Assembly (NCBI GenBank): GCA_036426205.1
Contig: CM071573.1
Coordinates: 76,418,159-76,482,158 of the forward strand
DNA: 64,000 nt
From: Ascaphus truei
Lineage: Eukaryota; Chordata; Amphibia; Anura; Ascaphidae
Reading direction: 5' to 3'
The first letter of the stretch is position 1; every line of letters begins with the position of its first letter. Below are positions 11,765-23,890 of the stretch, in pieces. The translations under genes were made by a program, and so were the position numbers. The notes below the pieces were generated by a model that saw nothing but the letters and a program-made list of their open reading frames with translations, was not told the DNA's origin and made no database searches.

Positions 11765-12030
11765 TAGTCTACATGAGCAGGGGGTCTCCTGAGCAGAACC
11801 GCGTTGATTTCAGGTTCGGGGACTCCCTGCTTCCCGAGATACAGGACCCGTTATGGAGTGCCAGTATCTCCTATGCATTTAAATGTCCCGGTCACGTGAC
11901 GCGAGGCATTTAAATGCATATGAGATACTGGCACCCTGTAACGGGGCCTGTATCTCAGAAAGCAGGGGGTCCCCTGACCTTAAATCAATGCGGTTATGTC
12001 CGGAGACCCCCTGCTCTTGTACATTAGTAT
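11765..12030. repeat. Foldback repeat inside tandem copy 2
   Basis: Same palindrome as in copy 1, with the ccggtcacgtgac centre and arms gagcagggggtctcctgagc / ggagaccccctgctc. Confidence 0.8.
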
Positions 12031-12348
12031 TACAATTGTTATTAAAACAGCTTCATTACCATAGCGGCTAGCTGCTAAGGCAATAAAAGGGTTAAACTTC
12101 AATAGCCTGTTTATTGGGGGCAGAGGGTGTGGATAAAGGGGATATTAGCCCCAGGGTGGGTGGTTAGGCCTGCCGGGAAGGTTGCGGGGTAAGTTAACCA
12201 TTTCACTACCATAGTGGTGGGAACCGCTATGGTAATGAAGGGTTAACCAGTCCCGCTACCCCCGGTTGGCCTAAACATCCATCCTCTACCCCCAAGAAAC
12301 AAAAATAAACACAACAACCCTACTACCCACCTCCTCTATCCCCAACAA

Positions 12349-12358
12349 CCCCCCCCCC

Positions 12359-12390
<32 letters not shown>
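12349..12390. repeat. Poly-C plus (CA)n microsatellite
   Basis: A run of C followed directly by 15 CA dinucleotides. Confidence 0.95.
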
Positions 12391-12394
<4 letters not shown>

Positions 12395-13149
12395 GTAAAG
12401 TAATGGGCAAAATTACTTTAATCCAGATATGGATAATAGCTCATTTGCCCATATTAAATAAAACATTAGCTAGCAAGCATTAATAAAGTAAATAAAACTT
12501 CTACTTACTCCTACCATGATGAAGGGCGTCCTCATCACCATACTCCAGGTCCATGTCCTCCGTTGGCAGCAAGAGTACAAGAAAAAATACAATCTAATTG
12601 CCCCTAACCCCTTAATCACCTTAGCGGTTAATTCAGTAGTAATTAAGGGGTTCACACACCCTCCCCTGCTACCCACCCGGGAGGCCTAACAACCACCCAA
12701 GGGCCACTATATCCTCCATTGATTCGCAAAGTGGTACATCATGCCCATATAACATGGCCGGCAGGTACATAAAATAAAAAACAGAAACACAAAGTGGTGC
12801 AGTGCTGTCTGTTCTCTTTGGTATATAGAGAAATGCCATACAAATATGCACTCACCAGTGACCCCAGGGCAGGCCAGTAACCCCAGGCCAGTGACCCCAG
12901 GGAGGATCTCATACATTTGGACTCATTGGGGAACTGGACTTCAGTATCTTAAATCCAAATCTTGTCCCATGTATTGTCAAGCCCTATGGAATAAACACAT
13001 ATGGACACAATAGTGCAGAATGTCACTGGTATATTAAAAGAAAGTACAATAACCGGAGGCTAGTCACATAGTAGCCCTCTGTAAGGGCATTTGTACAGTA
13101 CACAGCTTTGGAGTAAGTCCAGCGATCAATGCAGCGTGGGAAAGGGGTA

Positions 13150-13395
13150 TTGGTACTCCTGGGCCAAAGTTCTGTAGTTTCAGCTCTGGAGACCCTCCAG
13201 TTCACGAGATCCTTACTCGTGAAGTTATCGGGTTTAAATCTCAAGTAGGAGAAACAAAATGGCGGGGGAAATCCTAAATCCCCTTTAAAATTAGGAAGTA
13301 ACACCAGTAACTTCACCAATAGGTATCTCGGGAACAGAGGGGTCCCTGGTGCTGAAAATAGCGCTGGAGAACCCCGAGTTCCAATCGTGTACAAC
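13150..13395. repeat. Foldback repeat, GGGGTC/CCCCCTGC family, diverged
   Basis: Arms gtttcagctctggagaccct and ctcgggaacagaggggtccc with gaaaatagcgctggagaacc, in inverted arrangement; more eroded than the copies at 10-12 kb. Confidence 0.55.
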
Positions 13396-13735
13396 CCCCA
13401 GGTCTTATCATGTGGAACGTGGAGGTTAGTCAGGGTGGATTGCTCCTTCAAATGATAAAAATAACGATGATCAGTGAAGGGATAACTTAGCTGAAAGTGG
13501 TGATAATGAGCAGTCATTAAACTAAAGGAAGTGGGACATCTGATCCAGGCCAGAGAGAAACAGCTTCTAAAAATGTTACTAGTTAAAACAGAAGATATCT
13601 TCTATTTTGATTTACAGCCTACACTTCTGGGTTGTATCTATTCTGCTGTATATTATGTATCCTTTGTGTTGTATACCCTTCAAATACAGTATTATTCTAC
13701 TGATCAGTCACAGGGAGCATTTTAATATAATGGTG

Positions 13736-13893
13736 CAAGGGAGGCCAGCTCCAGTCCTCAAGGGCCACCAACAGGTCAGGTTTTCAGGATAACTCTCTAT
13801 AATAGAGCATATTGATCCACCTGCGCTGAAGCAGTGATATCCTGAAAACCTGACCTGTTGGTGACCTTTGAGGACTGTAATTGGTCACGCCTG
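13736..13893. mobile_element. hAT-type MITE, copy 2
   Basis: Arms ccagctccagtcctcaaggg and accttgaggact are inverted. Imperfect 8-bp flanks taatggtg and taatagta may be the old target duplication. Confidence 0.8.
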
Positions 13894-14799
13894 TAATAGT
13901 AGAAACATGTCACTTCATTTCTTTATGTATGACTTTTCCGTAGTGCGACTTTACGTACAGGGAAGCTGACCCCCCATGGGCTGATGCTTCCACTTTTATA
14001 TCTCAATACTTTGTGTTTCAAGTGATTAAAAAATCCACGAACGAACGATGTGGTTATAATGTGAGTGTCCCATTTTATATCGTCCTACAGTATATTGTTT
14101 CTATTTTTGAAAACAGACTCAATTTTAAAGTAGGTCCTCCTAATACCAGAGCTTGTGCGCAATATAATCAAATTGGAATAAGCAAACGTGTGAACGCCGG
14201 GCTCTTTCTACGGAGGCTTCTCCCCTGGACAGAGAGGGAACAAGCAAATACTTTATGGTTTATTATATTCAGTATTTTTGCTGCTGTACAAGCCAGAGGG
14301 TGAAATTGCATTTCTGTCCCAGCGATTGAGAAAGGGAACAACATTTAATTAAACTTTCATCTTTATCTTATCTATAGAGGGTTGGTTTCCATAATCCTAC
14401 CATTGGAATTGTCTTCTGCTCTGTTGGAATACGGTTTAAGTGATTGTGTTATATCTTGAAAGACCACAGAACCAGGATGCATGGAATTAAAACACAGACT
14501 TTCTGATCAGAGCCCATTGGTAAACCTCCTTGCGGGGAGAACACATACAACTTTGAAGGTGACTTTGAGACCTCTATGTTCACTCTGCTTACTTTATTGT
14601 GCACAGATGAAATGGTAGAATTTGGTAACGCTATATATTACAGGTATTGTGGAACGGTCATTGCTGAGCTTTCTTAGACTGCTCCAAAAAAACATTTTAG
14701 GATATCATATAATTTCCCCATTAATTACAGACATTGAAAGTTAACACTTAAGGTTTTGCTCATGTGACAATAAAGATTAAAGGAGAAGGACTGCTAAGT

Positions 14800-15025
14800 C
14801 TGGGGTTCTCATCTCCAGTCTTCAACACCCCCCAACAGGTCAGGTCTTCTGGATATCCCTGCTTCCGCTCAGGTTGGCTCATTCAGTCCATGCTTCAGCA
14901 CAGGTGGCTCAATCAGAGGCGCAGTCTTCGACTGAGCCTCTGATTGAGCCACCTGTGCTGAAGCTGGGATATCCTGAAAACCTGACCTGTTGGGGCGTCT
15001 TGAGGACTGGAGTTGAGAACCCCTG
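14800..15025. mobile_element. hAT-type MITE, copy 3
   Basis: Starts ctggggttctcatctccagt and ends gttgagaacccctg. Long inverted arms include ggtggctcaatcagaggc and its complement. Flanks tgctaagt and ccctaagt agree at six of eight positions, as expected for an aged 8-bp target duplication. Confidence 0.85.
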
Positions 15026-15578
15026 CCCTAAGTGATAAGGTTACTGCCTTTGCAGGTGTTTAAATCCCCATGTTAAATCCTTGTGAACTTGTGCTAGTCT
15101 ATTTATGTATTTATCTGCAAGGTACCAAACATGCTAGACCCAGGCAGATAGGTTTGTCCTGTGCTGTGTACATTGCAGTGCTACAGACTATAATAAACAT
15201 ATAGTATTAAAATACGTATACTGTATACACCACTTCAAGGAGCAAATGTCAGCAAAGCCTCCTTAATGCCTGCAATGTTAGACACTATTTTGAAAGCTGG
15301 TCCGATTGTGCAGGACGTGACACGGAATGTTGGAGGTCTTCGGTTTAGACTGTACAGGGCCTTGCAAGGGTTTTCATCACTCTGTTATCACCCATGAAGT
15401 TCTAGAAGAAAGTGAGTGTAGGAATCAAAACATGTAGGTAGTTTTCATCCAGCAGGAACAAATGAATGCCATTTTTTGTGTAGGTGTTAATATTTCATGC
15501 TGATTTATCAACTGGTTCTGAAGTAGCATATTATAGGAGAAGCTGCTGTATGAATACATAATAATACATAATAATACA

Positions 15579-15839
15579 AGGGCGCTCAACTCCAGTCATC
15601 AAGCTCCCCACCCCCAACAGGTCAGGTTTTCAGGATATCTCTGCCATAGCACAGGTGGTTCAATCAGTTCCTGCTTCAGCACAGGTGGCTCAATCAGTCC
15701 CTGCGTCAGCACCAGTGGCTTAATCAGTTGCTCAGTCTTCAACTGATCCTCTGATTGAGCCACCTGTGCTCATGCTGGGATATTTAAAAACCTTACCTGT
15801 AGGGGGGTGGGGGGCTTGAGGACTGGAGTTGAGCCCCCC
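15579..15839. mobile_element. hAT-type MITE, copy 4
   Basis: Inverted arms aactccagtcatcaag / cttgaggactggagttgag with two internal copies of cttcagcacaggtggctcaa. Confidence 0.8.
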
Positions 15840-16121
15840 ATGTATTCATGTAACATTCTGCCCAACATTTTTTCACATTGATTGGAATTCAACTTTTTAA
15901 AAGAGAATATTTGCCAAAGTGGATATTTCCTTTTTATCGTGATAATGTATAAATATGTCATGACAAAGGGGTATAAAAAGGTATGTGAGGAGCCAGGCAA
16001 CCCAGCAACAATAGCAAAAACAGGTTTATTGCATATTCAGTGGGAACTGAAACGCTGGTAATGTACCTCTGCAATATGCAATATATCACTGTTTTACTAT
16101 TACTGGTGTGCCAGGCTCCTC

Positions 16122-16252
16122 GAGACATTCGTTAAACTGCGATAGTGCCGATCAGGGCATTATCGCACGTAGACAACTTCCGTCAACTTCAGTGGGTTAG
16201 GTTATTTCTGTGCGATGGGGCACTATTGCAGTTTAATGAAAATCTCCCTATG
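16122..16252. repeat. Short palindromic repeat
   Basis: cattcgttaaactgcgatag at the left is inverted at the right as ctattgcagtttaatgaaaa, with gcattatcgcac / gtgcgatgggg inside. A related piece (ttatcgcaccc ... gatcagg) occurs near 137-200. Confidence 0.55.
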
Positions 16253-16524
16253 GTCCCCACTCAGTACACTGTAAATGACTTCTTCCCTTGCTGACCGGGC
16301 TGTGTTTGTCCGACTTTTCTAACCCTTAAGGGAGCAAGGGAAAAACCTCCTGCACAGCATTCGGACTATGGGCCAATGTATCAAGCATTACAACTGTATT
16401 TACAAAGACCAACCAACCCTATGCATCTTAATGGACCACTTCCCTTGGCTTGTTTCATTTCCTTACCCCATCCCCGCTTTGTCTTTACAAGTGTGGCAAG
16501 CAGGGAGGGGGGAACTCTAAAGCT

Positions 16525-16740
16525 GAACCTCATTAATTACAGCTGTGGGGATCCCCTGGTTTCTGAGATACGTACCAGGGAAGGTGACCCTAGCAGCATC
16601 CTCTCCAGTGGCCACTAGGAAGCCGCAATGTCGTCCATCATAGCTTCCTATTGGGCGTCGTGAGAGAAGGGGTTTAACTAACCGACAACATCTGTCCCGG
16701 CATTTCGGTTCAGCTCTGAAGACCCCCTGCTTCATACCTA
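16525..16740. repeat. Foldback repeat, GGGGTC/CCCCCTGC family, diverged
   Basis: Left gctgaacctcattaattaca, ggatcccctggtttctgaga; right cggttcagctctgaagaccc, cctgctt. Eroded member of the family at 10405. Confidence 0.5.
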
Positions 16741-18453
16741 TTTATTCTTTTTTTTTTTTAAGTGGGGGAGCCAACCCAAGAATGCTATTTCATAAACTGT
16801 TTCCTGTTTTACAAAATCCATGTTAAATCGAGACAAAACAAAAGCTTGAGTGTAAAAAACTTAAGCAACAATCCATCCTCGTCTTACTCTTCATACAGAC
16901 GTGTCCCATATCGCTGTTTATCATATATCTGTGATAGAAAATACATCTAATTTTAGCAACACATCTGACCTGGTAATAGGTTTAACATAATACTATGTAT
17001 TGCCTAGCAACACCCCCCCTCCCAAGCCCCGTCCAGCATGTCTCAAAGTCCGTCTCCATAGCGTCAGAATGTTGGTGGCCCTCCAGGTTTTAGAGGACAT
17101 CTTTACATTGAAGGTGGCTGCGAGGAATATGATAACCCCTGTTTTCTTCCGCCCTGTGGTTTGAGATGACAGCATCCGCATGATTTTTGAGACATTTAAG
17201 TTCTGCCAGTCCGCACCAGAAGTAAATAACATTGTTTCCTGGAAGCGCCGCGTGCTGCGAAGAATCGTCACAAAGTCGCAGATCACTCCCACAGATGTGT
17301 TGGTATGCACAGTCTGGAGAACATGAGAATAGGCACCTGTGGCTCTTCTATCGGTGATAATAAGGTGGTCTTGAAGGAGAGCACATAGGAGTGTAACTCC
17401 TGATGTGCTTCCTCTTTGTGGACACGGGGATAAACGCCTAAGGAAATAGCTGCTCCACAATCCATTTTTTGTATTTGAGAAATAATGACCGGTTCTAGTG
17501 TGAAGCCTATTCCTCCTGTCTCATTTGCAGCTTGAATTCGCAAATAAGGATGCATTACAATTTATTTTATCCACGCTCTAAACTTCATGCAATTTACCCT
17601 CAGTAATAAAAAGTCAAATGATCACCACTTTTTGGGGCGCCATTGTCCAGGGAGAAAATATTGCTGTAAACAGTCTTTCTAATCATCTATCTGCTTATAC
17701 AGTAGCATCGTCATTTCATGACGTCAGCTTGTTATCTGATGTCATCAGTTTCAGCAATAACTCATTTGTAGAGATTTGCAAATGTCTTCAAATTTGTTTC
17801 ACAACATCTTTCATGGTTTTCGATAAAATATCACGTTTTTGCAAAATGTTCACATTGCTCAAACTTTATATAAATGTTCAATTTTGACATTTGTTTTTTG
17901 CTACAGTACAACGGCTGTAAATGACAATATACAACAGCCACGTCACCTTGCAGTTTGACCTGCTATTGTGGTGACATTTTTCATCATCAAAAACTCCTGG
18001 AAGTTTTAACCTGTTTGCAAACTTCTGAGAACAATTTGCACTTCTCGTCATTCAGGGTTCCATGTATGAACGCAGAGAATGCACCACTCCATTTTTTTTT
18101 TGGGGGGGGGCAAAACAATGGCGCGAAAAGATGCAGAATGTGATGGATTTCTTTATAATGCAGGTGTAGACACAATGTTTGCCACCCGTGGCGCGCTGAA
18201 GCAGGACATAAACAATGCGACTGGTGGAAGAAGCGGCTATTTTGAATCAGCGAGAGAAGGGGCGGTTATTTCAACTCCTACTGACACTCTCTAAGTCGCA
18301 AACTGGGGGTGACTTCGGCAAAATTGGTTTGCTGACGGGTAGGATGAAAATGCACTGGTTTTGCATCAAAATTCCCTTGATACATAAACCCTTGCGAGGT
18401 TTTCATATTTTCTTTGAGCAATACAGGGAAGTTTGTTAGACAAAATCATGTTG

Positions 18454-18808
18454 AGCCCAACGAGTAGTAGCAGAGGGAACACAGGGCACAATGGATTTGA
18501 GATGAACTAAAGTCATTTATTGAGCCAAACACAACGTTTCGACCTTAGCAGTCTTTATCAAGTGACATAGTGGCATGCCACTATGTCACTTGGTAAAGAC
18601 TGCTAAGGTCGAAACGTTGTGTTTGGCTCAATAAATGACTTTAGTTCATCTCAAATCCATTGTGCCCTGTGTTCCCTCTGCTACTACATGCATTGGATTG
18701 ATAACAGGCTGTCGTTCAAGCACGGGAGCACCGGTAATTGTATTTATGGTTATACTCTATTTTTAGGTGTGCCGAATTTATCTTACATGTCTCAAGCCCA
18801 ATGAGTAG
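18454..18808. mobile_element. Inverted-dimer insertion with 14-bp target duplication
   Basis: 18464-18687 is a 224-bp near-perfect palindrome centred on tggcatgcca. A 107-bp unpaired tail (18688-18794) follows. The whole is flanked by agcccaacgagtag (18454-18467) and agcccaatgagtag (18795-18808), one mismatch. Each arm contains tgataaagact or tggtaaagact, then gctaaggtcgaaacgttg, a layout like the hammerhead region of Penelope-like elements (core, stem GAC/GTC, CGAAACG) but decayed. No coding sequence. Confidence 0.75.
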
Positions 18809-19439
18809 CCATGGTCCGGTCATTAGAGCAGTCTCCAGTACGTCTGAATGTCTCACTGTTCGATTCATTCTCTCTTTCCCCTACGCGAATATCCACATTT
18901 CTTGAAAACTGCTCAAAAATATTATTATCGCTACGTTTGCCAGTTTCGCACCTCACTAATATTCAGAGACACCGGGTGTCAGTGACTTGTCTATTCACCA
19001 AAATGCTATTTACTAATTAGTAGCTATTGGCTGGAATAACCCAAGTGGTAAAGAGAACCCCGACCTATTAGGGGAATGGAAGCGTGGCCCTTGGCCCGAG
19101 GGACCATGGAGTGATGTGTTGGGGGATGGGAGGAGGATGGCGGAGGGAGAGGTTATTTAAAGGGCTGTCGCCTTGTGACTTACCTCTCTTGTCTTCTGTC
19201 CATCTCCCCAAAAGGTTCCCACCCACCGCCTTTTGGGGTTCAGGTTTATATGTAATGTTATGTTTATGATTATTTTTATTATTCTGTTGTAAGATGTTAT
19301 ACTTTGTAAAAAAAAATAAAGGTTTGGTCAGTGTTGGTAGAGTAGAAGCTTCTTGGTGGAGATTGGCAAATATTCTGCCTAAATTCAAATCCGATGCAAT
19401 GTGACCAATTCCTTTGAAACGCCGATTTCTCCTCCTACT

Positions 19440-19720
19440 CCTCCTCCCCTTCTTCCACCGTCGCCACCACGCAAAAACTACATTTCAGGTATTCAAATCC
19501 GAGTTCGGAGTCTTAAAAATTCGGATTCAAGACGGAATCTGACTTGGGATTGGATCCAATGACGGATTCTCAGTTATCCGCTAGGATTTTTCAGCGCCCG
19601 ATCCGCAGACGGATTTTGGTGTGCATTTCGTAATTAGGTAAAACCAGCTGCGGAAATCTGCGCATTGGATTCAGACAGGTTCGCCCACCGCTACTTCTAG
19701 GTGGTAGTTTTAGGGCAAAA
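19440..19720. repeat. Repeat rich in CGGATT/AATCCG motifs
   Basis: Recurrent aattcggattc, gacggattct, gatccgcagacggatttt. Related sequence occurs at 26190-26945 and 48830-48900, the latter two ending near gcccatctctac / acccatctctac. Confidence 0.5.
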
Positions 19721-19879
19721 TAAGTTATTTTTTTACTGAATGTGTGGGAGCATGGACGGTGGAAGCTCTTAAAGTGAACTAATTAAAAAATATTTAGCGT
19801 AAACTCAATGTAATTGTAAATGTAACACATGTCCTGTCCCCCCCCCCCCCCTCTCTGGGAGATTTCACAGCCACATGGT

Positions 19880-20574
19880 GTATTGTGGTGCATACCTGCT
19901 GGCTCACAGTAGATCTGAGTCTCCTGCGGTGTTGTGGAGGAGGTCACAATATGCTTCTGGTGTAATAACTGATTTGTACTCACGAAGCCAGCCCTCCATC
20001 TCTTGCAGGCCCCAGGGATGTGGGAAACAATCCCTACAGGATAACTTTTTTACCCTTGCCCTGATAGATTGCAGTCTCAGGCAGGAAGTTATAGTAAAAC
20101 ACCAGAACACTTTATTAGAACAATGCAGATCTTACAGATTCACAAGAGCAGGCAATTCTTAGGGCCTTCACCCTCAGGATGTTCCCTGGACCTTCTCTCA
20201 AAGCCAAAGGGCCCTGAAGAAGTCCTTGCTCTTCCCTAACTTCCTGGTGAAGTAAGAGGTATAGTCTCCCACTCCAGTCCCCTTGGGGAGGGAGTATAAA
20301 CTGACAGAGCCCTGCACAGTTGTTGGGGTTGACCAGCCTCTCCAAAGGGTAGAGACAACTGCTGAATTTGGGGTGTGCAGCTTCTTACGTACAGGAAAAG
20401 CAGGAACCAGGTCTGAGTCCCTGATTGGACACATAGGCCTAGTTGTACCGCCTCCCCTGTGACTCACTGAAGCTGCTGGGGGTGGGGAAAACCCAGGATT
20501 AGTCCTGGCAGGCTTTACCAGGGCTTACTGCCAGGAGAAGGGCAGACTGGTAGCCAGAAACCAGCCCTGGCTAC
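19880..20574 (-). mobile_element. LTR-like segment with start of a possible gag region
   Basis: Read on the minus strand it starts TGTAGCCAGGGCTGG at 20574, has a polyadenylation-like AATAAAG near 20118, and then enters a stretch that translates as EMEGWLREYKSVITPEAYCD (19904-20110 frame). That is consistent with the 5' end of an LTR retrotransposon, LTR first and gag start after. No partner LTR, primer site or polymerase was seen, so it is probably a truncated or recombined remnant. Confidence 0.45.
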
Positions 20575-20684
20575 ATAAACATGGGGGAAAAAAACTGCAA
20601 TCAGTTCTAATGCTTGCTTAGAATAAGCAGATGGGTCAAATATACTGACTTTAATTTCATTTTCTAAATGGTGCAGCAGGAATT

Positions 20685-20975
20685 TTGACAGTATCCACTG
20701 AAATCATGGAAACAATGGGGAACCCTGTGTGTCCAGGGGGATGCAACAGAATGGAGATGCAAAATGCTGCAGGTCGAACAGAAAGCAAAGCATCTGTTCC
20801 AAGGCCAAGCAATGGATTTCCAAAAGTCTCATACCAGCTGCTGAAAAATACTGTGCAGTTTATACGCCTTGGCCTTGAATGGAGGACTGGTAATCTATTC
20901 AGCTGCTCTGAATGCTTTTGGCCGCACATTTATAAAAGTAAGATGACCATGAAAAGGCATTGTGGAGAAAGATAA
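20685..20975 (+). other. Open frame of 96 codons, unassigned
   Basis: A frame with ordinary amino-acid composition ending FSCSECFWPHIYKSKMTMKR-HCGER. The C-x2-C ... H-C arrangement resembles a degenerate zinc finger, but the spacing does not fit classical C2H2. No splice sites tie it to NRG3. It may be a fossil piece of a gene or transposon, or chance. Confidence 0.2.
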
Positions 20976-22519
20976 AATATATATAGAAATTTATGTTCAG
21001 ATACTGTGGAGGTGTTTTTAAATCATTTCCACATTTTCAGATCACACACATGCTGTATACATAGAGGGTTTATATTTCTAAAATCAGTGTTTATTTTGTT
21101 TGCTTTTAAGGTGTATTCATTTTTAAAAAAAATCTGTGTTTAACGGCTAGGAATGAAAAATAAATCGACACACGTTTGAATTTGGTGGTTATCAGAGCAC
21201 TTTTTTTTTTTACGTTTCCATACTCCTGTTGTGCGGCCTCTTTCCAACCCGGGACTCAGAAGGGGGAAGTCAATAGGCAATGTTCTTTATTTCAGTTTTT
21301 GATCGGTTTTAACGGGAAGTGCAAGATGATCCATTGGGGGTGTTTCTCTGTTGTGTTTGAAACCTAAAAGCGTACATATATACAATGTTTGCTATAGATG
21401 CTTTATGAATGCACTGACTGTTTATGCAGATTCTCTTTATTTTGTAGCTTTAAGCCTAATATCATTGAAAGGATGTAACGGCAGGAATCCTTAATCTGAC
21501 TTTTGCAGCGAATGGATTAAATGGCAAATTCATACAGCAATTCACAGCCTAGCTGAATGACAGCAATATAACTCCAACCCAACCGGGACATTGAGGACAG
21601 TCTGAGTGAGGTTACAGTAATCATCTGTGCCCTTATGGTCCAAGGGGCTTTTTCTGTATCTGCTGAAGCGGCTGATTGGTCAGTTGTCGAACAATATGCC
21701 CCATTGACTACCGAAGAGAATAAGCCCCAGGGTATTGCAGTTCTTTTGATCGCTCACTAGAGGGAGCTCCTAACAAGTTAAAAAAAAAATACAGTAACTT
21801 CTGTTGCAGCTGCAGCTAATAAGAGGTTAATTTGATCTGCCTAGATACCTTCAACATTTACCATTTTTGCGGGATCAGGATGAGTTGCAGCCCTCTTCCT
21901 GCAGGACAGGGCATCTGATGTAATGTTAGTAGATAGCTATTCATAGATAAAAAATAACACAATCTCATGTAAAATGCAGAGAGGATAAAAAAACTATGGT
22001 TAAGTAATGTGCATACTATTTACTTTTATAATTCATATTGTTAAATCTAGTGGAGAAATTAGAAATGTGTAATGTTTGTTCCTATTTTGATATCACTGTT
22101 GTCCTGGCTGTAATTTGCATCAATTTTTTGCTTATTACTCTTGGAAATATGTATAACAAGGTATCTATTGTAATTGACAGCTAGTGTTTTTAAGAAGGCT
22201 CCTTCTATGCATGCTACCAGCTGAGGCATTATATGTTATTATTAGCTTTGCCTGGATTAAAGTTGCTTTACCCCAGAATATGATTAGCAATTTTGATATA
22301 ATCGCTTTTTTTTTGTGGGGGTGTTAAGAACCGGATTAATAGATTGTTATCTTGCTGGGATGAAAGTAAAAAAAAAAAAAAAGTGAAAATGTGCTATAAT
22401 ATAGAAAAGGAAAAGGAATCCCTTTCGCTTTTCATCATATCTTGTATATTTCTCGCTCAATCCCCATGAAAATGTGCACAATTGTAGGTCTGTTATGTAA
22501 ATGTAGCCAGGTCCCCTCT

Positions 22520-23890
22520 GGCTCCCCAGACATTCGGTTCTCTCTCTCCTACCTGCGACAGCGTGAGGGCAGTTGCAGGGGTGATCGCGTCACCGGGGGC
22601 TTCCGACGACATCAGCTACAGAGCGCCGCCATCTTGTGTGCGTTTGCGCATACGCGGAAGTTCACGCGCGTGCAGTATAGCCTCAGATGCGATATGGCAG
22701 CCACTACAGGGAGTGAGAAGAGGCGCTCCATAGTCAGGGACATCCCCCAGTTCGCACATGCGCAGTTAGCAGCGGCGGCGGCCATTACACAGCGCGCACG
22801 AGGCCCCAATGTTAAAGGGAGCCACCAAGGACTACAATTCCCAGCAGCCTCAGGGGACTGCACTTTCACCCTGGTCACAGGCAGCCAGACAGCCAATAAG
22901 GCTGACAGATTCTCATGCTGCAAAGTTGCAACAATGTTGTGTGAAGACAGGGATTGTCAGTTAGGAGCTGGGACACAGAGAGGGGAGGGTGTGTTTGTGC
23001 AGGGAGGAAAGTAGCCTCCTGCACTAGGCCAGAAGTCTCCCCTTAGCCCCCAGCTAGGCCCTTCTCACCTCAGCTTGTGGTTACTACAGGGACTCCCCTT
23101 AGACTAGGGACAGGGTCCTGTAGAACCTAGACAAGTGAGGGTCCAGACAGGAACCGTGACTATCCTGGCAAGTGCTATGAAGGTAATACATCCTCTGCGT
23201 TAGCAGAGATAAGAGACATTATAAAGGTGGATCACTCCATGCGGGAGCCACCCACCGTTGAGGCGGAGGCATCTTGGATCATCTCCTGGAGCAAGGGATT
23301 CCAAGCAAAGGTCATCTGTGCACCTGGTAGCAGGAGCACCGGGCAGGTATTATCCAAGTCACCAAGTGCACCACCTATACACTTCATCTTAGTGGGCAGC
23401 GCTGTTCCACACGTGGTTGGGGTTGTGGGACTCTTGGGACTTTGGGTACAAGGACTTTGGAGATACTGTGTAAGGAGGTTATAGCCCAGTTAGGGGCAAG
23501 GTTATAGCTGCCAGCTAGTGGCAGAGGGTGGCATATATATCGTTGTGCATACTGATGATGTTGCACTTTGAAAGTATGATAATCTGTGTTGTGTTGCTAT
23601 ACAATGTGATGTGATGTTATTTTGTTATTTGCTCGTTCAGTAAACCTTTTAGCCATAACCCTGGTGTATGTGGTTTCTGGGTGGGTTCCTATGCTAGGCC
23701 CATTCTACATTTCTATAGAATCCTACATAGGTGGAGGCGCTGACCGACGAGAACGTTCCAGAGATTCATCCCAGGCTCTCACTAGTGGAGGCTCAGGCCT
23801 CCTGTGAGCCTGACAGGTATAACGCACCACACCAGGTAACATTAGGTTCCCCGCACACACACACTATATGCGATTGGGTGGGGGGAATAC
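22520..23890 (+). mobile_element. LTR-like segment and retroelement leader
   Basis: Long GC-rich block ending near 23730 with atcctacata, followed by ggtggaggcgctgaccgacg and a leader (ccaggctctc, ggaggctcaggcctcctgtg, agcctgacaggtat). The same junction (gtggaggcgctgca) and leader motifs recur on the minus strand at 58915-59215, which is why I read both as the LTR end plus 5' leader of one retroelement family. The open frames 22442-23014 and 23227-23484 show no known domain. Confidence 0.5.

Larger units (their letters stand above)
11141..12530. repeat. 1.3-1.4-kb tandem unit, copy 2
   Basis: Repeats the parts of copy 1 in the same order. Its pyrimidine tract is shorter (11150-11330), while the purine part (11335-11455) is expanded into an 18-bp gaggaggagctgaggtgg array. 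tataaata is at 11456-11463. After about 12530 the sequence diverges, so there is no third full unit. Confidence 0.8.

Noticed and set aside
13023..13517. 164-codon minus-strand frame
   Set aside because: It runs through a diverged foldback repeat and shows no recognisable domain or splice context.
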